From assembly GCF_965223285.1 (NCBI RefSeq), contig NZ_OZ244997.1, positions 3,596,001-3,660,000 on the forward strand: DNA of 64,000 nt, in the 5' to 3' direction. The notes under the pieces are model-generated. The model was not told the origin of the DNA, ran no database searches, and saw only the letters and a program-made list of their open reading frames with translations. This document shows, piece after piece, positions 35,968 through 44,733 of this stretch; position 1 is the first letter of the stretch, and every line of letters begins with the position of its first letter. Source of the stretch: Leptofilum sp965223285 (GTDB lineage: Bacteria; Chloroflexota; Anaerolineae; Promineifilales; Promineifilaceae). Made by a program: the position numbers and the translations under genes.

Positions 35968-37218
35968 ATGAAAGAAAATCTGAACCCTTTTGCAATTGCT
36001 CAAGCACAGTTAGATGAAGCAGCAGAAGTTTTACAACTTGACCCCGATATGCACGCTTTTTTGCGCGAGCCTATGCGTGAATTCCATTTTACGATCCCCG
36101 TCCGAATGGATGATGGCACGACCCGAACTTTTCAGGGATTCCGCGTACAGTACAATGATGCCCGCGGCCCAGCCAAGGGAGGCATTCGCTTCCACCCAGA
36201 CGAAACCATTGACACCGTCCGTGCTTTGGCCGCGTGGATGACCTGGAAAACGGCCGTTTCTGACATTCCGCTAGGTGGTGGTAAAGGTGGCGTTATTTGT
36301 AACCCCCGCGAGATGTCCCAAGATGAACTAGAGCGTTTGAGCCGCGGCTACATGCGAAACATTGCCCGCTACGTGGGCATTACCCAAGACGTGCCTGCCC
36401 CCGACGTACACACCAACCCCCGCATCATGGCCTGGATGCTGGATGAGTACGAAACCATCACTGGCAAACGAGAGCCCGGCGTGATCACTGGCAAGCCATT
36501 GGAACTCGGTGGTTCGGCAGGGCGTACCCCCGCTACAGCGATGGGGGGTCTGTTCACAATTCGCGAAGCAGCTAAACTGAAGGGTCTGGACCTAAACGGA
36601 GCAACAGCAGCTATTCAAGGGTATGGCAACGTTGGCTCGTACGCACACATTTTGGGCCAAAAGGAGTTTGGCATAAAAGTTGTGGCCGTCAGCGATGAAT
36701 TTGGCGGCATCTACAACACAAACGGCCTAGATTGTGATGTGATATTGGATCACCAGCGGAAAACAGGCAAAGTTATCAACTGCCCCGGCACTGAGAACAT
36801 CACCAATTCTGAGCTCTTAGAGTTGGAGGTAGATATTTTAATTCCCGGTGCGATTGAAAATCAGCTCACCAGCCAAAACGCAAACAACGTAAAGGCAAAA
36901 ATTGTAGCCGAGTTGGCCAACGGCCCCACAACGCCAGAAGCCGATAATATCTTGAATGACAAAGGCATTTACATTATTCCCGACTTCTTATGCAATGCCG
37001 GTGGCGTTATTGTCTCTTACTTCGAGATGGTGCAAAACGGTTACCAATATTATTGGGATGAATCAATGGTGCATGACCGCCTCGACAGAAAAATCACCAC
37101 GGCGTTTCATGCTGTCCATCAGATGTCTCAAACTAAAAATGTGGACACTCGCGTGGCGGCGTACCTGGTTGCTGTCAATCGCGTGGCTGAAGCCGTGCGG
37201 CTGCGTGGCTGGGTGTAA
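35968..37218 (+). CDS. Glu/Leu/Phe/Val dehydrogenase, copy 2
   Basis: I start at the ATG at 35968 (MKENLNPFAIAQAQL), which matches the start and length of copy 1 exactly (416 residues). The frame is open upstream but that part is non-homologous. All key regions are present: RVQYNDARGPAKGGIRFH, WKTAVSDIPLGGGKGG and GYGNVGSYAH. The genes are tandem paralogues from an old duplication (roughly three-quarters identical by eye). Being in one orientation with a hairpin between them, they can be controlled separately. Product as for copy 1; division of labour is inferred. Confidence 0.88.
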   Translation: MKENLNPFAIAQAQLDEAAEVLQLDPDMHAFLREPMREFHFTIPVRMDDGTTRTFQGFRVQYNDARGPAKGGIRFHPDETIDTVRALAAWMTWKTAVSDIPLGGGKGGVICNPREMSQDELERLSRGYMRNIARYVGITQDVPAPDVHTNPRIMAWMLDEYETITGKREPGVITGKPLELGGSAGRTPATAMGGLFTIREAAKLKGLDLNGATAAIQGYGNVGSYAHILGQKEFGIKVVAVSDEFGGIYNTNGLDCDVILDHQRKTGKVINCPGTENITNSELLELEVDILIPGAIENQLTSQNANNVKAKIVAELANGPTTPEADNILNDKGIYIIPDFLCNAGGVIVSYFEMVQNGYQYYWDESMVHDRLDRKITTAFHAVHQMSQTKNVDTRVAAYLVAVNRVAEAVRLRGWV

Positions 37219-37313
37219 AGAATAGTAAGTTGCATTACTTGCACATTGTGATGGCAAACTTTACAATGTTGCTAGAGCAGCGATTAAGAAACAAATAAAT
37301 AGAGCAAACGGCC

Positions 37314-37514
37314 GTTCGGGAGAGAGCAATTAGGCCACCGAAGGGGCAAGCAGCAAACAAAAACGTTTACTGTGAAACTCTCAGGTAAAAGGACCGGGCG
37401 GTTGGGTTAATCTGGAAAGTGTAAGTTGATCGAGCGATAGCGAGTATCAACACACACCGACGGGGCAAGTGGCAAACCTCCGCGTCTGCTGCGAATCTCT
37501 CAGGTCTATGACAG
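37314..37514 (+). promoter_or_regulatory. Tandem glycine riboswitch
   Basis: Two aptamers lie in a row upstream of gcvH. The first runs from GGGAGAGAGC (37318) through ACCGAAGGGGCAAGC to ACTCTCAGGTAAAAGGAC. The second runs from about 37420 through ACCGACGGGGCAAGTGG to ATCTCTCAGGTCTATGACAG. These are the conserved cores of the glycine riboswitch class. The gene content downstream (glycine cleavage) fits exactly. Glycine binding should favour expression by preventing the following terminator. Confidence 0.93.
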
Positions 37515-37515
37515 A

Positions 37516-37554
37516 GGACGCTAGCAATTTCTCAATTGCGATGCGTCCTTTTTT
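37516..37554 (+). terminator. Intrinsic terminator of the glycine riboswitch
   Basis: GGACGC (37516-37521) pairs with GCGTCC (37543-37548), with an inner GCAATT/AATTGC stem, followed by six T. It begins within bases of the second aptamer's end and is the expected expression platform. Confidence 0.88.
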
Positions 37555-37577
37555 GTTGGCCAGCGATTATCAATATT

Positions 37578-37637
37578 GCCACAGAGATCACAAAAGTTTT
37601 TGAGAATTGCCTCTTTATTCTCTGTGTTCTCTGTGGC
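37578..37637. repeat. CACAGAGA-type inverted repeat upstream of gcvH
   Basis: GCCACAGAGATCACA (37578-37592) pairs with TGTGTTCTCTGTGGC (37623-37637) with one mismatch. It lies between the riboswitch terminator and the gcvH ribosome site and looks like a dispersed hairpin repeat. Confidence 0.7.
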
Positions 37638-37656
37638 CAAAAGCAAGGAGAGCAAA

Positions 37657-38046
37657 ATGAGCAATATTCCGGCAGATTTGAAGTATTCTAAAGATGATGA
37701 ATGGGTTCGTGTGGACGGCGACATTGCCACTGTTGGTATTACCGACCACGCCCAAGACGCCTTATCTGATATCGTCTACCTGGAACTACCCAATGAAGGC
37801 GATTTCTTTGGTATTGGCGAAACGTTTGGCGTTGTGGAATCCGTAAAAGCTGCTGCCGATTTACTGATGGCGGTTTCCGGGGATGTAACCCAAGTAAACG
37901 AAGACCTCATCGACACACCCGAACTCATCAATTCAGACCCCTATGGCGAAGCCTGGATGATCAAGGTAAAAATGAGTCATCTCGCCGATTTGGACAGCTT
38001 GATGGACGCCGCCGCTTATGAAAAATATTTAAGCGAGCGCGAATAA
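37657..38046 (+). CDS. gcvH: Glycine cleavage system H protein
   Basis: The protein has 129 residues. I start at the ATG at 37657 because AAGGAG stands before it; the longer frame would run through a repeat. The lipoyl-lysine is K64 in VVESVKAAADLL, the standard H-protein motif. The lipoylated arm carries the aminomethyl group from the P protein (next gene) to the T protein. gcvT is not in this window, so T must be encoded elsewhere. Expression is controlled by the tandem glycine riboswitch. The gap to gcvP is 18 bases. Confidence 0.95.
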   Translation: MSNIPADLKYSKDDEWVRVDGDIATVGITDHAQDALSDIVYLELPNEGDFFGIGETFGVVESVKAAADLLMAVSGDVTQVNEDLIDTPELINSDPYGEAWMIKVKMSHLADLDSLMDAAAYEKYLSERE

Positions 38047-38064
38047 GCGCCAGGAGATACCCCC

Positions 38065-41007
38065 ATGACAACTCCCACATCCGTTGCCACCTTGCCATCT
38101 TCCCAAAATGGCAAGGTCAATGGCGACATCCAAATGAATAACCGCGACTTGTTGACGCCCACAGACCATTTTGTAGACCGACACATTGGCCCCCGCGAGG
38201 AAGATATTGCCCATATGCTGCACACGCTGGGGGTTGAATCTCTGGCTGAATTGATGAACGAAACCATCCCCGACAACATTCGGCTTGGGGATAAGCTGCA
38301 AATGGACCCCCCGCGTAGCGAATCTGAAATTTTAGCTGAGCTGCGCGCCCTTGCTGCCCAAAACAAAATTTACCGCAGCTTCATCGGCATGGGGTACAGT
38401 GACACGCTCACCCCCCCCGTGGTGCTGCGCAACATTTTTGAGAATCCTGGCTGGTACACGCAGTATACACCTTACCAGGCAGAAATCGCTCAGGGGCGGC
38501 TGGAAGCGTTGCTAAATTTCCAAACGATGATTATGGACCTGACTGGTATGGAGATTGCGAACGCCTCCATGCTGGATGAAGGAACGGCCGCTGCTGAAGC
38601 CATGACGCTCACGTTACGGCAACGGCCGCGCCGCTCTAATGCCAACACCTTTTTTATCTCTGAACTTTGCCATCCACAGACGATTGCTGTGGTGCAGATG
38701 CGGGCCGAACCGCTAGACATCAATGTGGTGGTTGGGGATCATGCCAGCTACGATTTTGATGACTGCTTCGGGGCCTTGCTGCAATATCCGGCCACCGACG
38801 GCAGCATTCATGCATATGAATCGTTTGTGAAGGCGGCGCATGAAAATGACGCGCTGGTGGTGGTCGCCGCCGACCTGTTGGCTCTGGTGCTGCTACGCGC
38901 CCCTGGCGAATTTGGGGCCGATGTGGTTGTGGGCAACAGCCAACGCTTTGGTGTGCCGCTGGGGTACGGCGGCCCACACGCTGCTTACATGGCCACTCGC
39001 GAAGATTACAAGCGGCAAATGCCGGGCCGTTTGGTTGGCGTATCGGTAGATGCCCAAGGCAACCCAGCCATGCGACTAGCCATGCAAACGCGCGAACAGC
39101 ATATTCGCCGTGAGAAGGCAACCAGCAACATCTGCACGGCCCAGGTGCTTTTAGCCATTATGGCCTCGATGTATGCCGTTTATCATGGGCCAGACGGTCT
39201 GCGCAAGATCGCGCGACGGGTGCAGTTGCTAACGGCCGTTCTGCACAAAGGCCTCTCACAATTGGGCTACACCGTTAATGAGCAGCCCATCTTTGATACA
39301 ATCACCGTCTCCGGCGGAACCAAATCGCAGGATGAGATTCGTGAGTCGGCCTTGAGTCGGGAAATGAATTTGCGCTACTTTGACGACGGCCGTATCGGTA
39401 TCTCCCTCGACGAAATCGCCGAAACGTATGAAATTGATCATCTCTTTGAGATTTTTGGCGCAGCACCTGGCCAATTTAACGTGCCGGAAATGGCAGATGC
39501 TGTTGATCTGGCTTACCCAGAAGCCCTTGCCCGTACCACTGAATTTTTGACGCACCCTGTCTTCAACAGTTACCACTCTGAGACAGAGATGATGCGCTAC
39601 ATCAATCGGCTGGAAGCACGCGATCTGTCGCTGACGCACTCGATGATTCCGCTAGGCTCTTGCACCATGAAGCTGAACGCTACGGCCGAAATGCTGCCGG
39701 TGATGTGGCCCAAGTTTGGTGCGCTGCATCCATTTGCGCCACTGGATCAGGCAGAAGGGTATCAGGTACTTTTCCGGCGTTTGGAGCGATGGTTGGCAGA
39801 AATTACCGGCTTTACGGCCGTCTCCCTCCAACCAAACTCCGGGGCCAGTGGCGAATATACCGGGATGCTCGTCATTCGCGCCTACCATTTGTCGCGCGGG
39901 GACGATCAGCGCAACGTTTGCCTCATCCCCAGCTCAGCACATGGCACCAACCCGGCCAGTGCCGTCATGGCGGGAATGAACGTGGTGGTTGTCAAGTGCG
40001 ACGACCACGGCAACATTGACGTAGACGATTTGCGCGCCAAAGCCGAACAGTATAGCGAAACGCTGTCCGCCGTCATGATCACCTATCCTTCCACCCACGG
40101 CGTATTTGAAGCCGCCATTGAAGAGATTTGCCAAATTATCCATGACAACGGGGGGCAGGTGTACATGGACGGGGCTAACATGAATGCCCAAGTAGGTTAC
40201 ACGAGCCCCGGTAAAATCGGGGCGGATGTGTGCCATCTAAACCTGCACAAAACGTTCACCATCCCGCACGGTGGTGGGGGCCCTGGCATGGGGCCGATTG
40301 GTGTAGCGGCTCATTTGGCACCGTTCCTGCCGGGGCACCCGGTGGTGGCTGGCGTCGGCGGTGAGCAGGCGATTGGCCCGGTTTCGGCCGCGCCGTGGGG
40401 CAGTGCCAGCATCTTGCCGATTCCGTATGCTTACATCGCCATGATGGGTGACGACGGGCTGCAAAAAGCAACGGAAGTGGCCATTTTGAATGCCAACTAC
40501 ATCGCCCATCGGCTCGATCCACATTATCCCGTTTTGTACAAAGGTGAAAACGGCCGTGTCGCCCACGAATGCATCATTGATTTACGGCCGCTCAAAGAAG
40601 TCGTGACGGTGGATGATGTGGCCAAGCGGCTGATGGATTACGGTTTCCATGCCCCTACCATGTCGTTCCCCGTCCCCGGCACGCTGATGATTGAGCCAAC
40701 AGAAAGCGAGTCGCTGGTAGAGGTAGACCGCTTCTGCGACGCCATGATTCAGATTCGGCAGGAGATTGCAGAGATTGAGGATGGCACAGTAGCGCATGAC
40801 GACAGCGTCTTGGCCCACGCCCCGCATACGGCATCAGTCATTGCCAGCGAGGTTTGGGAACGGCCGTACTCACGCGAAACGGCCGCCTTCCCCACCGAAT
40901 GGGTGCGCAGCAGCAAATTCTGGCCCGCTGTTGCCCGGATCGACAACGTGTATGGCGACCGCAACCTGGTTTGCGCCTGCCTCCCCATCGAGGCATACGA
41001 AGATTAA
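38065..41007 (+). CDS. gcvP: Glycine dehydrogenase (P protein), full-length
   Basis: The protein has 980 residues, the undivided form (both halves in one chain). The PLP-lysine is K729 in HLNLHKTFTIPHGGGG. The N-terminal half carries FIGMGYSDTLTPPVVLRNIF and QAEIAQGRLEALLNFQTM. The enzyme decarboxylates glycine and loads the aminomethyl group on lipoyl-GcvH. The first 40 residues (MTTPTSVATLPSSQNG) precede the conserved start near LTPTDHFVDRHIG, so an internal ATG at 38134 is a possible alternative start; CAGGAG stands before the first ATG. It forms an operon with gcvH. Confidence 0.95.
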   Translation: MTTPTSVATLPSSQNGKVNGDIQMNNRDLLTPTDHFVDRHIGPREEDIAHMLHTLGVESLAELMNETIPDNIRLGDKLQMDPPRSESEILAELRALAAQNKIYRSFIGMGYSDTLTPPVVLRNIFENPGWYTQYTPYQAEIAQGRLEALLNFQTMIMDLTGMEIANASMLDEGTAAAEAMTLTLRQRPRRSNANTFFISELCHPQTIAVVQMRAEPLDINVVVGDHASYDFDDCFGALLQYPATDGSIHAYESFVKAAHENDALVVVAADLLALVLLRAPGEFGADVVVGNSQRFGVPLGYGGPHAAYMATREDYKRQMPGRLVGVSVDAQGNPAMRLAMQTREQHIRREKATSNICTAQVLLAIMASMYAVYHGPDGLRKIARRVQLLTAVLHKGLSQLGYTVNEQPIFDTITVSGGTKSQDEIRESALSREMNLRYFDDGRIGISLDEIAETYEIDHLFEIFGAAPGQFNVPEMADAVDLAYPEALARTTEFLTHPVFNSYHSETEMMRYINRLEARDLSLTHSMIPLGSCTMKLNATAEMLPVMWPKFGALHPFAPLDQAEGYQVLFRRLERWLAEITGFTAVSLQPNSGASGEYTGMLVIRAYHLSRGDDQRNVCLIPSSAHGTNPASAVMAGMNVVVVKCDDHGNIDVDDLRAKAEQYSETLSAVMITYPSTHGVFEAAIEEICQIIHDNGGQVYMDGANMNAQVGYTSPGKIGADVCHLNLHKTFTIPHGGGGPGMGPIGVAAHLAPFLPGHPVVAGVGGEQAIGPVSAAPWGSASILPIPYAYIAMMGDDGLQKATEVAILNANYIAHRLDPHYPVLYKGENGRVAHECIIDLRPLKEVVTVDDVAKRLMDYGFHAPTMSFPVPGTLMIEPTESESLVEVDRFCDAMIQIRQEIAEIEDGTVAHDDSVLAHAPHTASVIASEVWERPYSRETAAFPTEWVRSSKFWPAVARIDNVYGDRNLVCACLPIEAYED

Positions 41008-41062
41008 CCGCGAAATTGGTTGGTTTTGCGAAATCGAACCACTCTTTAGGAAATGTAAAAAA

Positions 41063-41089
41063 GGCCACTTCATGTGAGGTGGCTTTTTT
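41063..41089 (+). terminator. Intrinsic terminator after gcvP
   Basis: GGCCACTTCA and TGAGGTGGC form a hairpin with one wobble, followed by a T-run ending at 41089. It closes the gcvHP operon. The rest of the gap to 41299 shows no gene. Confidence 0.85.
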
Positions 41090-41299
41090 GTTTAGCAAGG
41101 TTACCCTACCGGATGGTTAGCTTGTTTCGGTAGTAGGGTACGGCCGTTTTCGTAGCAAATGTGCTGTAAGGATGAAGTGCTTTTCGCTCGTAGGCATCAA
41201 ACAAATTTAACATGCCGGATAGCTTACCCAAGTCTGGGAGTATTGTCGAAAGGGCAACAAATGTAAACCCCTCTGCAAATTTTTTGTTACAATGGCGGC

Positions 41300-41806
41300 A
41301 TGGACGAAAAGGGACAAACCTTATTTCAAGAATTTATCCGGGCTGACCAGTTAGGCATCCGCCTGGAGATGGTGGGCGGGCTGCCCATTTGGGAAGCGCA
41401 GCCCGTGCTGCGGCACCAACGCGCCGTAGATCGCATCCGTGACTCAATTAAGCCAACTGCCTCAACTGGCAATGGCTGCGGCTGCATTCATGTGGCCGAT
41501 ATTTACATCCAGTTCCCCGACGGGTCGCTAAAACGACCGGATGTCTCCATTTTTTGTGATGAACCGGAAGAACAGGATGAGGCGGTGACAATGGTGCCAG
41601 AAGCCGTCATCGAGGTCATCAGTCGTGGCTACGAAGCCAAAGATTTAGACATTGGCCCCGGCTTTTACCTGTCGCAAGGCGTGAAGGACGTGGTCATTTT
41701 TAATCCACACACGCTCGTCGTGCTGCATATCAGAAAAGAGGAAGTAGCCCGGCATGTTTCCCCTGTTGTCCTAAATCTGTCGTGTGGGTGCAGTTGTGAA
41801 GTCTGA
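41300..41806 (+). CDS. Uma2-family putative restriction endonuclease-like protein
   Basis: The protein has 168 residues. The PD-(D/E)XK-like core of the Uma2 family is recognisable: DIYIQFPDGSLKRPDVSIF (Asp of the fold), then PEAVIEVISRGYEAKD (Glu, with lysine), then a strand DVVIFNPHTLVV. The family is common in Chloroflexota and Cyanobacteria and is usually of unknown function, possibly linked to mobile DNA. No ribosome site precedes the ATG. A TACAAT at 41288-41293 suggests a leaderless mRNA. The 3' end overlaps moaC by 23 bases. Confidence 0.82.
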   Translation: MDEKGQTLFQEFIRADQLGIRLEMVGGLPIWEAQPVLRHQRAVDRIRDSIKPTASTGNGCGCIHVADIYIQFPDGSLKRPDVSIFCDEPEEQDEAVTMVPEAVIEVISRGYEAKDLDIGPGFYLSQGVKDVVIFNPHTLVVLHIRKEEVARHVSPVVLNLSCGCSCEV

Positions 41807-42290
41807 GCCAAAATTAACCCATTTGGATGAAACGGGCCGCGCCCGCATGGTGGACGTCGGTGACAAGGACGACACCGAGCGCGTGGCCGTGGCGCGTGGC
41901 TCTGTGAAAATGCAGCCACAAACGCTGGCCCTTATAATGGAAGGCAACATGAAAAAGGGGGATGTGCTGACGGTGGCACAGCTAGCCGGCATTATGGCCG
42001 CCAAGCACACCAGTGACCTCATTCCAATGTGCCATCCGCTCATGCTTAGCCACGTGGCCGTCACCTGCACGCCCAACCCCGCCGAGAACCGCATTAACAT
42101 TGAAGCATCTGTCCGGCTAAAAGGCAAAACGGGGGTGGAGATGGAGGCATTAACGGCCGTTTCCATCGCTGCCCTCACCATTTACGATATGGTCAAAGCC
42201 GTGGATCGCGGCATGATCATCGGGGATGTACGTGTGATGGAGAAATCCGGCGGGAAGAGCGGAGATTGGAGATTGGAAACTGGAGACTAA
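41784..42290 (+). CDS. moaC: Cyclic pyranopterin monophosphate synthase
   Basis: The protein has 168 residues and shows the MoaC signature, with LTHLDETGRARMVDVGDKDD at the start and MAAKHTSDLIPMCHPLMLSH, GKTGVEMEALTAVSIAAL and MIIGDVRVMEKSGGKSG along the chain. It acts with MoaA in the first step of molybdopterin synthesis. A GTG at 41784 is taken as start; a GTG at 41796 is an alternative. The last about nine codons are encoded by a dispersed GGAGATTGG repeat, so the normal C-terminus has been replaced by repeat-derived residues. It precedes a moaD-moaE fusion, so they form a cofactor cluster. Confidence 0.94.
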   Translation: MGAVVKSEPKLTHLDETGRARMVDVGDKDDTERVAVARGSVKMQPQTLALIMEGNMKKGDVLTVAQLAGIMAAKHTSDLIPMCHPLMLSHVAVTCTPNPAENRINIEASVRLKGKTGVEMEALTAVSIAALTIYDMVKAVDRGMIIGDVRVMEKSGGKSGDWRLETGD

Positions 42291-42305
42291 AAATTTCCAA
42301 TCTCC
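42261..42305. repeat. GGAGATTGG-type inverted repeat, copy 2
   Basis: GGAGATTGGAAA (42268-42279) is an exact complement of TTTCCAATCTCC (42294-42305), loop 14 bases. The left arm lies inside the 3' end of moaC and the stop codon is in the loop. Homologous to copies at 27888 and 43039. Confidence 0.8.
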
Positions 42306-42317
42306 CTATTCAAAACT

Positions 42318-43040
42318 ATGGAAGTTCAAATCAAACTATTTGCAACGCTGAAAGACAAAGTGGGCAGCAGCAAAGTCACCGTCTCGGTAGCCGAACCAGC
42401 AAATGTAGCAACAGTGCTGGATGCAGTCGGTGCAGCGTATCCGGCCTTGCAATCTTCACTGCCGATTGCAGTGGTATCGGTGAACAAATCGTTTGCTGGG
42501 TTGGATACGGCCGTATCCCCCGGAGATGAAATCGCCCTATTTCCCCCGGTCAGCGGCGGCAGCAGCGATGAAACGTTACCGCATCCCACATACTTCGCCA
42601 TCACCGCCGACCATCTGGACATTCCCGCCATTCATGCCCACCTTACCAGTCCAGAAATTGGTGCAATTGTGAGCTTTACCGGCTCCGTGCGCGGGCAGAC
42701 GCAGCGCGACGGGTTGCCGCCGGAAACCGTCTATCTAGAGTACGAAGCGTACAGCGAAATGGCGGAACTGAAGATGGCCCAAATCGCTCGTGAAATTTGG
42801 CAAAAGTGGCCACTGGTGAAAGGCGTAGCAATTGTGCAGCGAATCGGCCGTTTGGACATTGGCGAAAATACAACCTTTGTCGCTTGTGCCAGCGGACACC
42901 GCGACCAAGGGTGCTTCGAGGCAGCTCGCTACGGCATCGACCGCCTCAAAGAGATCGTCCCCGTCTGGAAAAAAGAAGTTGGCGAAGACCAATCAGTCTG
43001 GGTCGAAGGGGATTATCGCCCCACCGAAGCGGATAATTAG
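42318..43040 (+). CDS. Fused molybdopterin synthase small and large subunits (MoaD-MoaE)
   Basis: The protein has 240 residues. Residues 1-81 are a MoaD with the beta-grasp fold (IKLFATLKDKVG) and the C-terminal diglycine (PPVSGG, G80-G81). After a short linker, residues about 90-235 are MoaE (IGAIVSFTGSVRGQ, VYLEYEAYSEMAELKM, VQRIGRLDIGE, FEAARYGIDRLKEIVPVWKKE). Normally MoaD needs a free C-terminal glycine to be thiocarboxylated. In this fusion the diglycine is internal, so it must be freed by cleavage or work some other way; a fused MoaX is known in mycobacteria. Partner of moaC upstream. Confidence 0.93.
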   Translation: MEVQIKLFATLKDKVGSSKVTVSVAEPANVATVLDAVGAAYPALQSSLPIAVVSVNKSFAGLDTAVSPGDEIALFPPVSGGSSDETLPHPTYFAITADHLDIPAIHAHLTSPEIGAIVSFTGSVRGQTQRDGLPPETVYLEYEAYSEMAELKMAQIAREIWQKWPLVKGVAIVQRIGRLDIGENTTFVACASGHRDQGCFEAARYGIDRLKEIVPVWKKEVGEDQSVWVEGDYRPTEADN

Positions 43041-43087
43041 AGATTGTAGATTAGCAGTTGGGTTTAATCTCCAATCCCCAATCTCAA
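43039..43087. repeat. GGAGATTGG-type inverted repeat, copy 3
   Basis: AGAGATTG...AGATTA on the left and TAATCTCCAATC...CAATCTC on the right form an imperfect hairpin that fills the gap between the MoaD-MoaE stop and the next start codon. Confidence 0.6.
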
Positions 43088-43090
43088 ACC

Positions 43091-43399
43091 ATGAAAAACT
43101 GGCAACAACTTTCCCGCGATTTCGCCCAAAAGCACAACTTAACCCACTCTCCCGGTGTTACTGCATTAGATTTACTGAGTGAATTTGGCGAGGTTGCCAA
43201 AGAGCTACTCAAAGCAACCGATTACGGCCGTCACGACCCGATTGACAACCCAGCCATAACCGACGAGTTAGGCGATATGCTCTATAGTTTGTGTCAGTTG
43301 GCAACGGCCGTAAATGTAGACCTCGACCAAGCACTCACCACTGCTCTGGCAAAATATGAAGCCCGTTGGCAAGAAAAAGGGCATCCAGGCAGCCACTAA
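43091..43399 (+). CDS. MazG-like nucleotide pyrophosphohydrolase
   Basis: The ATG at 43091 gives 102 residues; the frame opens upstream within the repeat. The MazG/all-alpha NTP-PPase motif is present: SEFGEVAKELLKATDYG, then ITDELGDMLYSLCQLA, giving the paired E-x-x-E and E-x-x-D sites that hold magnesium. Such proteins hydrolyse non-canonical nucleoside triphosphates to monophosphates. The single-domain size fits the MazG-like or dCTPase-like small branch. It is transcribed with the cofactor genes and fabF but has no functional link to them that I can see. Confidence 0.85.
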   Translation: MKNWQQLSRDFAQKHNLTHSPGVTALDLLSEFGEVAKELLKATDYGRHDPIDNPAITDELGDMLYSLCQLATAVNVDLDQALTTALAKYEARWQEKGHPGSH

Positions 43400-43441
43400 C
43401 AGCTACTAAATAGAACAGACCAACCTTTTGGGAGAAGAAGC

Positions 43442-44704
43442 ATGCAGAACGGATCAACCAAGCATAAGCAAAGCGTTGCCCATCGTGTCGTTATTACCGG
43501 CATGGGCTTAATTACCCCCTTGGGCCATAACGTACTAGACACCTGGGCTGCCATCAAAGCAGGCCAATCTGGCACGGGCGATTTTGTAGTGCTCAACAAA
43601 GGCGAACACGAAATGGGCACCATCTGCGAAATCAAAGATTTCGACGCCAATGAGCATCTAGGTCGCCGGGACGCCCGCCGTCGCGACCGCTTCCAGCAAA
43701 TTGCCACCGTTGCCGCCCGCGAAGCCATTAGCCACTCCGGCTTGGAAATCACAGATGAAAATCGGGAACGGATTGGCATTACGATGGGGACTGGCGTGGG
43801 GGGCATTCAAACGCTGGTAGAGCAAGAGCACACACTGCTGGAAAAAGGACTCAAGCGCGTCAGCCCCTTTGCCATCACCATGATTATGCCCAACGGTGCA
43901 GCCGGCATGGTGGCCATCGACTACGGCATTCACGGCCCCTCTACCACCATCACCACCGCTTGCGCCGCTGGTTGTGACGCCATTGGCCATGCCTTCCGTA
44001 CCGTGCAGCGGGGCGAAATGGACGTGATGCTCACTGGTGGCAGTGAATCCATTCTGGCTTCCGTGGCCGTGGCTGGTTTCGAGCGGGCGGGTGCCACCTC
44101 AGGAAAAACCAGCAACACGCCACAACCTTTCGATAAAAATCGAGATGGCCTGGTTGTAGGTGAAGGGTCTGGCATGTTGATCATCGAAAGCCTGGAACAT
44201 GCTCAAGCGCGGGGAGCAACCATTTATGCCGAACTGGTTGGCTACGGCCAAACCACCGATGCCCACCACATCACCGCCCCCGCTGAGGGTGGTGCTGGCG
44301 CAGCCCGCGCCATCCGTAAAGCCTTGGAAGATGCAAACCTGAACCCAGAAGACGTTGATTACATTAGCGCGCACGGAACAGCCACTCCTTTGAACGATGC
44401 GTCGGAAACGGCCGCAATCAAAGCCGCTTTGGGCGAACATGCTTATAACGTCGCCATTAGCTCCACTAAATCAATGACGGGGCATATCATGGGGGCAACG
44501 GGAGCCATCGAAACCATCTTTTGCGCACTGGCTATTAAGGATCAAGTCATGCCCCCTACCATCAACTACGAAACCCCCGATCCCGACTGCGACCTGGATT
44601 ACGTTCCCAATGAGGCCCGCCCAGCCAAGGTAAATGTTTGCCTCAATCATGCCTTTGGCTTCGGTGGCCACAATGCCGTGTTGGTTATCAAGAAATTCCA
44701 ATAA
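43442..44704 (+). CDS. fabF: Beta-ketoacyl-ACP synthase II
   Basis: The protein has 420 residues. The Cys-His-His triad is present: the nucleophile is C174 in TTACAAGCDA, and the histidines are in YISAHGTATPLND and VCLNHAFGFGGHN. The motif ITGMGLITPLGHNV at the start is standard. It condenses acyl-enzyme with malonyl-ACP in fatty-acid elongation. GGAGAAG precedes the ATG. No acpP or fab partner lies next to it. FabF is preferred to FabB from length and the GxGGxNA tail. Confidence 0.95.
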   Translation: MQNGSTKHKQSVAHRVVITGMGLITPLGHNVLDTWAAIKAGQSGTGDFVVLNKGEHEMGTICEIKDFDANEHLGRRDARRRDRFQQIATVAAREAISHSGLEITDENRERIGITMGTGVGGIQTLVEQEHTLLEKGLKRVSPFAITMIMPNGAAGMVAIDYGIHGPSTTITTACAAGCDAIGHAFRTVQRGEMDVMLTGGSESILASVAVAGFERAGATSGKTSNTPQPFDKNRDGLVVGEGSGMLIIESLEHAQARGATIYAELVGYGQTTDAHHITAPAEGGAGAARAIRKALEDANLNPEDVDYISAHGTATPLNDASETAAIKAALGEHAYNVAISSTKSMTGHIMGATGAIETIFCALAIKDQVMPPTINYETPDPDCDLDYVPNEARPAKVNVCLNHAFGFGGHNAVLVIKKFQ

Positions 44705-44733
44705 CTTTCTCAATAAAACGGCAAGACAAACTT

